Below are positions 37,511 to 51,566 of a stretch of 64,000 nucleotides of DNA, one piece after another; position 1 is the first letter of the stretch, and each line of letters starts with the position of its first letter. The DNA is from Syngnathus acus (taxonomy: Eukaryota > Chordata > Actinopteri > Syngnathiformes > Syngnathidae), in NCBI RefSeq assembly GCF_901709675.1, contig NC_051097.1:6984039-7048038 (forward strand). The letters are read 5' to 3'. The notes beneath the pieces are model-generated. The model did no database searches. It worked only from the letters and a program-made list of their open reading frames with translations, and had not been told where the DNA came from. The translations under genes were made by a program, and so were the position numbers.

Positions 37511-37821
37511 ATGGCCGACCTCTTGCGCATGCGCGCTACAGGTCGTGCATTCACGCAACACAGGCGCACACGTCACTGCAGCACTTTTCGTATAGGCGCT
37601 TCAATTGATATACTACCGAACCTACAGAATCCCCACGATAGTATGTCCATCACGATTTCACTCGACTTATACAGCATTCGATTTAACTTCGTGCGTGAAT
37701 AAATCTGCACTTTGATGCTTTTCGGCCTAGTGTAGCTTAGCCTAATTTGCAAGCCGCTAACAAAGAGACGCGTTTGGTAGCGACACAATGCTGAACTCAA
37801 ATCAAGTGTGATCGTGTGAGA
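37511..37821 (+). promoter_or_regulatory. Zinc finger 4 promoter (NRF1-like, YY1-like)
   Basis: ATGGCCGACCTCTTGCGCAT then GCGCGC contains an NRF1-type TTGCGCATGCGC palindrome next to a YY1-like ATGGCCG. The block is the counterpart of 35606-35902. Confidence 0.65.
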
Positions 37822-40029
37822 ATGTGCGCAAGAATGACAGCAGAGTACGACGAGGAACTTTGTGGAACAAACGAGGAGAACGAGCGACACCGCCAACGAG
37901 TGGATGCTGGTTTTCAAAAGCACCTACAAACAGCAGGTATGCGCATGTCTCACTCTCACTTCGGAAATACGTATATTTTATTTACAATAGCAGTGTGAGT
38001 AGGGTTGGTTTCTGAAGCTTTGTCAGAGAACCGGGACAAAGATTTCCTGACATTTTGCGTTGTATGTGCAGTATCAAAAAACTTTCTGAGCTGTCGGAAA
38101 GATTGTGTGTAATGCCTTTAACCAAATTAATGAATGTATATTTAGTTTTAGTCCATATACATTTTAAACGCTGTATAATGAGGCAACGGGTAAAAAACAA
38201 ACATTGCATGATTGCAATAAATGTTAAAGTGCAACTGAAATACGAGCTAATCTCATTTACTTTTTAAAGCTTTCCGGTCAAATGTGTGTCCACAGTCAGA
38301 CAGATTAATCTTTTTTTTTTTTTGCATCAGCCACTCCCGTAAACCGGCCATTGTTTGATTTAGCCACTGACGTCATCGTCATGCGCCTGCTTCTTAACTG
38401 GAGTCAGCGCTCCATCTACTGGACAAATAGGGACATTGAAAGCAGCGGTTGTGGGTGGGTCCAATGGGATGTTGATGTTATGATTCAAGAAGAAATTGTC
38501 CTCAAATGTCCTTGTTTTCTTGTCTTGCAGACGTCAGTAAAAATCTTCGTTCGTTTTCGTCAGATCTTCAGTCTCCTTGGACTAAAGAAAAAGTGAAAGA
38601 TAAAGAACCCCTCCAAATAAAAGAGGAGGAAGAAGACTTTCTGTACATCAAGGAGGAAGAGCAAGAAGATATCATCAAGGTCCTGTTGACTGATGTCCCT
38701 TTGCCAAGTGAAGATGATGATGAAGAAAGTGAGGACAGCAGAGGAACAGAGACCCCAAGCAGCAGTAGTAGCAGCAGCATTAGCAGCTCAGGTCAACACA
38801 TGACAGGGGCTGACAAAGACCATTGTGGAGGATCACAAGCAAATGGACTCATAGCTCCACTATCAGATAGTGACGACGAAACATCACGGTCACATGATGA
38901 TAACGACGAGGAGGATGACATTGAAGATGATGCCAGTTGTAAAAATGGCAACAGTAATACTGATGATGAAGAAGAGTCCGAACTTGATACAAAGTGTCAC
39001 AGTAACAAAAAACGTTGGAAATGTTCTCAGTGTGGGAAAACCTTTGCTTTTAAGAGCCGCTTGAAAAATCATATGATTAGCCACACTGGGGCAAAACCTT
39101 TCCCATGCTCAGTTTGTGGTCAGAGATTCTCTGAAAAGGGAAACTTAAGGAGACACACAAGAACACACACTGGGGAAAAACCTTTTGTCTGCTCAGTTTG
39201 TGGTCAAAGATTCACTCAGAAGGGGCCATTAATATATCATACAAGAACACACACTGGGGAAAAACCTTATTCTTGCTCAATATGTGGTCAAAAATTCTCT
39301 CATAAAGGATACTTAAAAAGTCACACAAGAACCCACACTGGAGAGAAACCCTTTGTCTGCACAGTATGCGGTCTAAGTTTCTCAGAAAATGGTACTTTGA
39401 CAAAACACACTAAAACACATACTGGAGAAAAACCATTTCCCTGCTCAATTTGTGGTCAAAGATTCTCTCACAAGGGAAACCTAATTAGTCACACAGCAAC
39501 CCACACAGGAGAGAAACCTTTTGTCTGCTCAATATGTGGACAAAGATTCTCTCGTCGCCATGCTTTGACAACACACGCACGAGCACACACTGGAGAAAAA
39601 CCTTATGCCTGCTCAATTTGTGGTCAAAGATTCTCTCGTAGGCACGTTATGACGTCACACATGAGAACGCACACTGGTGAGAAACCTTTTGATTGCTCAG
39701 TTTGTGGTCAAAAATTTTCTAAAAAGGCATCCTTAAGAAGTCACTCAAGAACCCACACTGGTGAAAAACCTTTCGTCTGCTCAGTATGTGGCCTTAGATT
39801 CTCACAGAAGGGAACTTTAACAAGTCACACAAGAACACACACTGGCGAGAAGCCTTTTCCATGCTCTGTTTGTGGTCAAAGGTTCTCTCAGAAGGGAACC
39901 CTAACAAGTCACACACGGATTCATACGGGTGAGAAACCTTTTGCTTGCCTAGATTGTGGTGAAAGATTTTATCAGAGGGGCAAAATTAAGAGACACAAGT
40001 GTGTTGGTAACATTACAAGTGATCAATGA
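37822..40029 (+). CDS. C2H2 zinc finger protein 4 (12 fingers)
   Basis: Exon 1 (37822-37936) encodes MCARMTAEYDEELCGTNEEN and exon 2 (38531-40029) continues DVSKNLRSFSSDLQSPW in phase. An acidic region has IKEE repeats (PLQIKEEEEDFLYIKEEEQE) and Ser- and Asp-rich stretches. Eleven complete C2H2 fingers with HTGEKP linkers follow, and the last (LDCGERF) ends HKC. The sequence is the most intact of the four family members and is closest to zinc finger gene 1 in its final fingers. It is inferred to be a nuclear DNA-binding factor; targets are unknown. Confidence 0.94.
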
Positions 40030-40640
40030 AATCTTGTATAAAAAAAATTATTTTAGATTTTTGAATTGGATTATTGTGGTTGTCCAGAATTCTCAAAGGT
40101 TTCCTGTGGACAAATGTTTAGAACTAACATTGCATCTTTGGCCAACGATTTTGTGCTAAGCATATTGATTGATAGAATCAATGTGAAGAAACTTTGACTT
40201 TTGTTCGCAAGATGTAAATTATATATATTATTCTGAATAAAATACAAGTGCAAAAAATGAGTTAGTGTATAGCAAGGCTCTTTTTATTTAACCAAAAAAG
40301 CCTTACCATACATGGTCATCTTTTTAACTAAAAAAGCTTAACAGTATTTTTAATGGAAATACAGGTCTACATATAGCCTTTATTTCTATTAAGGATACTG
40401 TACAAAGTAGGGTTTCATACTAGAGTTAGGGTTTCAAAGTAGGGTTTAAAGCACAGATGTCAAACTCCAGTCCTCAGAGCTGCATTCCAACATGTTTTCC
40501 AAGATTCCCTCGTTAGGTGCATCTGTGTCAAAAGTAAGGCTCCTGCAGCACGTGGAAATGAACTGATCTTTTCACTCGGGTGTGTTGAACTTATCCTTGA
40601 CCTAGAAATTCAACACTGGAATAAAAACTTCTCAGAAGTA
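40030..40640. other. Zinc finger 4 3' UTR and hAT-like repeat fragment
   Basis: AATAAAATAC at about 40236 is a likely polyadenylation signal. At about 40452-40545, GTCAAACTCCAGTCCTCAGA and GCATTCCAACATGTTTTCCA match the core of the 236-base repeat at 42610-43200, so a single older copy of that repeat lies here. Confidence 0.6.
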
Positions 40641-40647
40641 TGTTGGT

Positions 40648-40663
40648 GGCTCTTAAAAGAACC
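40648..40663 (-). terminator. Histone mRNA 3' stem-loop (H2B)
   Basis: On the minus strand it reads GGTTCTTTTAAGAGCC. The stem closes through one U-G wobble. It lies 27 bases past the H2B stop. Confidence 0.87.
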
Positions 40664-40690
40664 GTTGTGTAGACATGACGCCAATGCGAT

Positions 40691-41065
40691 TTACTTTGAG
40701 CTGGTATATTTAGTGACTGCCTTGGTGCCCTCAGACACAGCGTGCTTTGCCAGCTCACCCGGGAGCAGAAGACGCACGGCGGTCTGAATCTCCCTGGACG
40801 TGATAGTTGAACGCTTGTTGTAAAGCGCCAGGCGAGACGCCTCTGAAGCGATGCGCTCGAAGATATCGTTGACGAAGGAGTTCATGATGCTCATCGCCTT
40901 GGAGGAGATGCCAGTATCGGGATGGACCTGCTTCAACACCTTGTACACGTAGATGGCGTAGCTTTCCTTCCTCCCCTTCTTTCGCCTCCTTCCGGGCTTG
41001 CCGGTGGACTTGGTGACGGCTTTCTTTGAGCCCTTCTTGGGCGCTGGCTTTGCTGGTTCGGGCAT
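40691..41065 (-). CDS. Histone H2B
   Basis: An intronless gene encodes 124 residues, [20 protein letters not shown] to [15 protein letters not shown]. The start is the conserved MPEP; the frame is open 28 codons further but that stretch overlaps the promoter. The histone fold ([40 protein letters not shown]) is intact, and the C-terminal AVTKYTSSK has the ubiquitylation site. It is the only H2B in the window. Confidence 0.98.
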   Translation of the reverse strand: MPEPAKPAPKKGSKKAVTKSTGKPGRRRKKGRKESYAIYVYKVLKQVHPDTGISSKAMSIMNSFVNDIFERIASEASRLALYNKRSTITSREIQTAVRLLLPGELAKHAVSEGTKAVTKYTSSK

Positions 41066-41079
41066 GATGATAACAAGAA

Positions 41080-41165
41080 AAACTGACGTCATGCAAATCA
41101 GGGTTCTTCTAGCCGCTCTTATGCAAATAACTCTGTGCCATTGCCACACGGTGATTGGCTGAAAT
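41080..41165 (-). promoter_or_regulatory. H2B promoter: CRE, two octamers, CCAAT
   Basis: TGACGTCA (41084-41091) overlaps the first octamer ATGCAAAT (41091-41098). A second octamer lies at 41121-41128. GATTGG at about 41153 is CCAAT on the minus strand. Octamers are the defining element of vertebrate H2B promoters. A foldback element begins immediately upstream, near 41173. Confidence 0.75.
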
Positions 41166-42200
41166 CAATGCTTGGTAGCGTTGGCTCGTGAGTGAACGAG
41201 TCGTTCAAAAGAACGATTTTCCTTCAGTGAATGAGAGTGAACGAATCACTTCCTAAAGTGATTGGTTGTTTTTTCAGTTCACTTCAACCAGTAGGTGTCG
41301 GTAATGCGCATTGAAGCTGGTGCCACCTCGCCGTAAAACAAAACGAAGAAGAAAATGACGTAACTTCCCGTTCACGAACGAGTCGTGAATTGCATTTCAC
41401 GTTCACCAACCGAACGGATCTGTGAGTGAACGAGTCAGTGAGTGATTTGCATTTGCAGTTCGTCACGAGAACGGATCAGTGAGGGAACGAATCCTGACTT
41501 TCCCGTTCGCGAACGAGTTAATGGGTGAACTGCCTTCCTTCCTGTGCATCAACAGATCAGTCAGTGAATGTGTTGCGTCTCTTGGCGTGAACTATGTAAG
41601 CCAGAATGTAGATTTACGATTTACCATAGAAAGAACCACTCACTGAAAGACCACTTCTTTTATGCACGTTTTCTCCAAGCTAACGGCTAACTTTATTGCA
41701 TGAAGGGATGCGCCGTTATGCAACAACTTGATTTTATAACACTTATAGTAGTTTTTAAATAACGTGTATGTATATATACGCCTAAATATTGTTATCCAAT
41801 ATATCTCCTGCAATTTCACATTAGATTGCTGGTTTGAAATGTGCTTTTATTATTTCTTTTAAATAAACATTTATGTTAAAACTTGTCTGGTGTTTTATTC
41901 CTTGTTTTTATATTCGCCAATTAAACCATAAAAATCAGACATCTGATTAACTGCTTTATATGACAATGTGTTTTATGTTGTTATAGGAGTTGGTGTCTCG
42001 CAAAATAACAAATGTCGGCATAACTGTTTTCTTTTTTTTTTCAACCTTTTACTCAAACACAAACACATTCAGTATCATAACACCATCAACTACAATCCAA
42101 CAAATACAGAATTAAAACATCAATGTCGGCATAACGTGTGTCGGCTGGCACAGCAGCAACGCTGTCTGTCACTCACTCGTGAATCTTCACGAACGAACCT

Positions 42201-42615
42201 GAAAATGGCGGTGTACCTAATAGAGTGTCCGAATGACGTCACAGATCAAACAGCCAATCAGAAAGTGGGGGTGAGGGCGGGTGTGGCACTTTTCACGTTC
42301 CTTTTAAGCTTTGACCATGATTCTTCCCTAATGAAGTGGCCTGTGGTTAGGTACACCTGAAAATGGCGGTGTACCTAATGGAGTGTCCGAATGACGTCAC
42401 AGATCAAACAGCCAATCAGAAAGTGGGGGTGAGGGCGGGTGTGGCACTTTTCACTTTCAGTTAAGCTTTGACCATGATTTTTCCCTAATGAAGTGGCCTG
42501 TTATTAGGAACACATGAAAATGGCGGTGTACCTATTGGAGTGTCCGAATGACGTCACAGATTAAACAGCCAATCAGAAAGTGGGGGTGAGGGCGGGTGTG
42601 GCACTTTTCACTTAA
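42201..42615 (+). repeat. Tandem 157-base repeats, left block
   Basis: GAAAATGGCGGTGTACCTAA begins copies at 42201, 42359 and 42516. Each copy carries TGACGTCA (42234, 42392, 42549), then ACAGCCAATCAGAAAG, GGGGGTGAGGGCGGGTGTGG and GCACTTTTCAC. The third copy is cut short. Inverted copies of the same unit form the right block at about 43270-43600. Confidence 0.9.
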
Positions 42616-43275
42616 ACCAGGGGTATCGACCTCCAGCCCTCGAGGGGCCGCGTTCCAATATGTTTTCCAAGTGACCCTCGTTAAGCGCACCTGCGTGAAA
42701 AGTTTTAGCTCCTTTCACGTTCTGCAGGAGCTAAAACTTTTCACGCAGGTGCACTTAACGAGGGAATCACACAGACACTCCATTAGGTACACCGCCATTT
42801 TCAAGTGTACCTAATAACAGGCCACTTTATTAGGGAAATATCATGGTCAAAGGTCACAGGTGTCAAGCTCTAGTCTTCGGGGCCGCGTTCCAATATGTTT
42901 TCCAAGTGACCCTCGTTAAGCGCACCTGCGTGAAAAGTTTTAGCTCCTTTCACGTTCTGCAGGAGCTAAAACTTTTCACGCAGGTGCACTTAACGAGGGA
43001 ATCACACAGACACTCCATTAGGTACACCGCCATTTTCAAGTGTACCTAATAACAGGCCACTTTATTAGGGAAATATCATGGTCAAAGGTCACAGGTGTCA
43101 AGCTCTAGTCTTCGGGGCCGCGTTCCAATATGTTTTCCAAGTGACCCTCGTTAAGCGCACCTGCGTGAAAAGTTTTTGGTCACTTTCCCGTTCCGCAGGA
43201 GCTAAAACTTTTCACGCAGGTGCACTTAACGAGGGAACCACACGGACACTCCATTAGGTACACCGCCATTTTCAA
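42610..43275. repeat. Tandem 236-base hairpin repeats, centre block
   Basis: Units start near 42620, 42855 and 43092; TCATGGTCAAAGGTCACAGG recurs at 42841 and 43077, giving a period of 236. Each contains CGCGTTCCAATATGTTTTCC and a hairpin whose arms are CCTGCGTGAAAAGTTTTAGC and its inverse with a loop of about 14 bases. In the third unit one arm has changed (GTTTTTGGTCACTTTCCCG), so its hairpin is shorter. Confidence 0.9.
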
Positions 43276-43600
43276 GTGAACCTAATAACAGGCCACTTCA
43301 TTAGGGAAAAATCATGGTCAAAGCTTAAAAGGAACGTGAAAAGTGCCACACCCGCCCTCACCCCCACCTCCTGATTGGCTGTTTGAACTGTGACGTCACT
43401 CGGACAATCCATTGGGTACACCTCCATTTTCAGGTGTTCCTAGTAACAGGCCAATTCATTAGGGAAAAATCATGGTCAAAGCTTAACTGAAAGTGAAAAG
43501 TGCCACACCCGCCCTCACCCCCACTTTGTGATTGGCTGTTTGATCTGTGACGTCATTCGGACACTCTATTAGGTACACCGCCATTTTCAGGTTCGTTCGC
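43276..43600 (-). repeat. Inverted 157-base repeats, right block
   Basis: Two reverse-oriented copies of the left-block unit, with TGACGTCA at 43391 and 43548 and the inverse of the GGGCGGGTGTGG stretch (CCACACCCGCCC). Confidence 0.9.
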
Positions 43601-44039
43601 GAAGATTCACGAGTGAGTGACAGACAGCGTTGCTGCTGTGCCAGCCGACACACGTTATGCCGACATTGATGTTTTAATTTTGTATTTGTTGGATTGTAGT
43701 TGATGGTGTTATGATACTGAATGTGTTTGTGTTTGAATAAAAGGTTGAAAAAAAAAAAAAACAGTTATGCCGACATTTGTTATTTTGCGGGACACCAACT
43801 CCTATAACAACATAAAACACATATGAACTGAAAAAACAACCAATCACTTTAGGAAGTGATCCGTTCACTCTCATTCACTGAAAGAAAAATCGTTCTTTTG
43901 AACGAATCGTTCATTCACGAGCCAACACTACCGTCAATGTGCCCAACCGCTCGGTGCTTCGAAATAACCGTTCTATGGCTCCACATGTCCTCAGCACTGC
44001 AAACCTTTGTGCCGGTACACCATATGAAGTAAATGACGA

Positions 44040-44500
44040 GCGATAGATGGAGAGACTTTACGAGTCCGTGACGTGTTTTTCCCGTTCACGAACGAGACGA
44101 GTCAGTGACGCAACTTCCTGTTCACTACCGGGTGAGAGACTGTTGCCAAGTGTGTAGGTGTTGTATTATAGAAATAAATGTTACCCGAGCCAATTATTAA
44201 TATATATAATATTTGTTGGGGGGGGGGGGGGGGGGTAGTTGTATTGTTTGATGTATATGTTGTTCCCACGGGATGTTGTAATATAGAGAAAAATGTGCGT
44301 TGCCGTTGTCGACATTACCGTGTGTTTACTTGATTGTTTTTTGTCTGGTGTATTGCTTCGTTATTAAAGTTTAAAGAAAAAACGGATCAGTGTGTGTGGG
44401 GACGACGACTCGTTTGAACGCATCTTGAGTGAACTGATTCTGAAGATTCAGTTCACTTGAAAGAACTGGAATACGCATCACTCATGCGTAGTTCATTGCC
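44040..44500. repeat. Foldback-family debris and 20-base G run
   Basis: CCCGTTCACGAACGAGACGA near 44080 and ATTCAGTTCACTTGAAAGAA near 44443 repeat the subterminal motifs of the foldback outside its right end. A run of 20 G residues lies at 44218-44237. Confidence 0.6.
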
Positions 44501-44598
44501 GTCGTGCCATTGCCACTCTGTGATTGGCTGAATTAAGTCTGTTTATTCTGAGTGTCATACTTTGACCAAGGGAAAATTAACTCTTTCGAGAAGTGTGT

Positions 44599-44614
44599 GG
44601 CCCTGAAAAGGGCC
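44599..44614 (-). terminator. Histone mRNA 3' stem-loop (H4, minus)
   Basis: On the minus strand it reads GGCCCTTTTCAGGGCC, a 6-bp stem and UUUC loop, 32 bases past the H4 stop. Confidence 0.92.
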
Positions 44615-44646
44615 GTTGGTTGATTAGACCGGGACAATTGATAAAC

Positions 44647-44973
<327 letters not shown>

Positions 44974-45014
44974 TTAGCCTTGTACAAGACAATCTGAGAA
45001 ATGAGTGACTTCTG

Positions 45015-45062
45015 GTGACTGGCAGACATTATTATACCAACATCGCGGACCTGAAAGAAGAC
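45015..45062 (-). promoter_or_regulatory. H4 promoter element
   Basis: On the minus strand TTTCAGGTCCGCGATGTTGG is followed by TATAATAATG. GGTCCGC is the H4-specific box, also seen upstream of the other H4 (about 19227), and TATAATA is the TATA box about 75 bases before the start codon. Confidence 0.7.
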
Positions 45063-45320
45063 TGGAAAAAGAGACGTCGCTCAGCAGCCCTTCCCCAACG
45101 AATTCACTAAGCATAACGTTACCATATATGTCTACGTTTAAAAATAAAAAAGACAGAATTCACACCGATTTAGTGCTAGTCACAGCAACATTACACCATT
45201 TATGTAATATTGTACATGATTATAGACGTAATAAAGCAAAGACCCATATTTTAGTCTATTATAAGTTATTATAGAAGTATTTTACTTTGGGCGAGCAGAG
45301 TAGCTATTCACACTCTTGCT

Positions 45321-45376
45321 TCTCATTGATTGGCTAGTCGAAGCGGGGAATCGGTTGTCCAATCAGTAAAGAGATC
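45321..45376 (-). promoter_or_regulatory. Orphan H2A-type promoter fragment
   Basis: Read on the minus strand it is CTGATTGGACAACCGATTCC then CCGCTTCGACTAGCCAATCA, nearly the same as the H2A promoter at 18188-18236 (CTGATTGGACAACCGGTTTT, CCGCTTCAACTAGCCAATCA). No TATA box or histone start follows it on either side. Confidence 0.75.
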
Positions 45377-45458
45377 GTTTCCTGCCCTTTCGAAGCAGCA
45401 GTCCATGTGCGAAAAAAACGGAAAATGTGAGTTTTTCAGCCTCTATGTTCGCCACCAA

Positions 45459-45481
45459 TAATAATAATAATAATAATAAAT
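45459..45481. repeat. (AAT)n microsatellite
   Basis: About seven AAT units. Confidence 0.85.
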
Positions 45482-45539
45482 GTGTGCTACAGTGGTTCGG
45501 CGCTAGATGACGCCATTGTAGTTAAAAGTTAGAGTCCCA

Positions 45540-45797
45540 ATGATCGCCACACACCTGGGTGTGGTGAAATTTGTCTTCTGCATTTAACCCATCCCCGTGT
45601 GATTTTGATCCATGCCCTGGGGGAGAGAATCATTTAGTGATCTAAGGCCCCATTCCAACCCCTTACACTGAGTGACAAGCAGGGAAAAAATGGGTACCAT
45701 TTTTATAGTCTCTGGTATGACCCGGCCGGGGTTTGAACCCACGACCTTCCAGCTTCAGGGCAGACACTCTACCCTTAGGCCACTGAGCTGGTCCTGT
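45540..45797 (-). mobile_element. tRNA-derived SINE
   Basis: On the minus strand the head reads CCAGCTCAGTGGCCTAAGGG then TAGAGTG (Pol III A box). GGTTCAAACCC about 45 bases later is the B box. The body has CGGGTCATACCAGAGACTAT and ends near CACCACACCCAGGTGTGTGG. This matches the layout of teleost tRNA-type SINEs with the GTGGCCTAAGGGTAGAGTG head. No clear target-site duplication was identified. Confidence 0.8.
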
Positions 45798-45799
45798 GC

Positions 45800-47340
45800 G
45801 GTGCACCCAGTCTGAGTTTGGAAGATGGAATCACACACATCACGCGCATAGGCAGAGGAAATTGAGCAATAATGTTATTACGGACTTGCTTGCAGACCCT
45901 GTGAGGCCAATATGAATTGATTTTTAAAAACCAGTCCAATGTAGATTTAGTTACATCAAACAGCACTACTAATTCTCAAGACCTGGACAGAAAAGATTGG
46001 CATGGCAACATTTTGAGAATAGAATCTGATTGGAAAAAAACATCTATTGTCCATGTACGGTGAAAGAAATTCAGCCGACAGAAACACTGAATTGTCTACA
46101 TCTCATGGAAAACATACCAAAATTTAGGTTGTAAATTGAGGGCAACCATACCCTCGTCGTGACGAAAGCAATTTGACAGTCTTGACTCGACTCACTTTGA
46201 ATGGCAGCCATTTTAATCAAAGAGGCGACACTGTGCTGTGAACACATCTCAAAAAATACCGTAACTAAGTGTGTGCACGCATGTGTGTCTGTGTGTGTGT
46301 GTTGCGTCAGTGTCAGCAATACGTGTGTGGACCTGAGGTGATGCTTAATTGGGCCTCGGAGGCATGAAACAGCCAGACTCCAATGTCTCCTTGTCTTCTT
46401 AATGACTAATTGCCAAGATGCTCAGCAAGTGGGGATCTTTATTAAGTTTGGGGGCTTTGGGAAGCTTTGTATGAAATATTCACATGCACTCAATATAGGG
46501 CTTTATTATCTCACCAAGTGGAAAGTGAGGCTCGCAATAAAACATTACCTTGATCAACAATGGAGAAAATGAACCATTAATTGCTTATTTTAGCATTAAC
46601 GGATTGGAGAATCTCACTCGGAATGTTTTCAACTTTCCATAGCAAATCAGATATTCAACATATATCAACTGACCTATTTTCAAAATACTTTTTTTAAATG
46701 ATAACCACCACACATGGTCAGCTAAAAACGGTCAGGTGTACAGTATGATTACTGCTATTTATCTGTACTTATATTCAATTTCATACACGAGGTAACTCAA
46801 CGTGCGCAGACGAATAAAAGCCAACATTTGAAAGAATTTCAAACCAAAGAGAGACATTATAAAACATCCTAAAGAAATAAGACACAATTTCTAATAAAAT
46901 GTAGAGTTGTCTTGTAATACAGTTCCACATTCTTCTAGCATAGAAGATGCCATATTGCGATAAGTATTGGTGATTTTGGAAGCTTCCGAAGAAACGTCAT
47001 TCCTATAAAGAGCAGTTGTCCTTGTGGCTACATAATGGCATCTTGGACAGTACTGAACTTGACTGTGTTAATGATTTACAAAAAGAGTAAGGAATTGTAC
47101 ACTTTTATGATCGGCCAAAAAGGTCACAGAGAGGCTGAGCTCTAAACATTCACAGTGGCTCCTCTTAAAACTCAAGAGGACAATGAGGTCAATGCAGGTG
47201 ACACCAGGAGCTAGTTACATTTCGTTGGTGCACTTATCTACAAAAGAATTATTGGGAGAGCGTTTGGTGCAAAGGACAAGAAGTTCAGAGAGTCTCTGAA
47301 GTTAATGTCCAATCGGAGTGGCGTGGCGTGGCGTTTCGCA
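45800..47340. other. Intergenic DNA 3' of ggt1
   Basis: A GT-rich microsatellite lies at about 46270-46300. The stretch up to the ggt1 stop codon probably includes its 3' UTR. No other gene is supported. Confidence 0.5.
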
Positions 47341-47347
47341 GGTGAGC

Positions 47348-51566
<4,219 letters not shown>

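Larger units (their letters stand above)
41173..43933. mobile_element. Large foldback (long inverted repeat) element
   Basis: The outer arms are GGTAGCGTTGGCTCGTGAGT (41173) and its inverse ending GAGCCAACACTACC (43933). Both carry GTTCAAAAGAACGA and CTAAAGTGATTGGTTGTTTT. Inner arms match again: about 41950-42300 pairs with about 43510-43820, including the inverted GTTATAGGAGTTGGTGTC, AAATGTCGGCATAACTG and CTGGCACAGCAGCAACGCTG. The centre is filled with tandem repeats. No transposase frame is present, so it is non-autonomous. The left arm is longer in its outer part (41280-41950) and has many GTGAACGA/TTCGTTCAC motifs, like the subterminal repeats of hAT-type elements. The superfamily is uncertain. 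Confidence 0.75.

Noticed and set aside
42596-43049. Two near-identical small frames of about 70 codons in the foldback
   Set aside because: They are the same repeat unit translated twice; they read across hairpin arms and have no start context or homology.
41173-43933. CRISPR-like regular repeats
   Set aside because: This is vertebrate DNA; the units are 157 and 236 bases, partly inverted, and contain no short unique spacers.
45700-45797. A functional tRNA gene
   Set aside because: A and B boxes are present, but the sequence does not fold as a full cloverleaf and continues into a SINE body.
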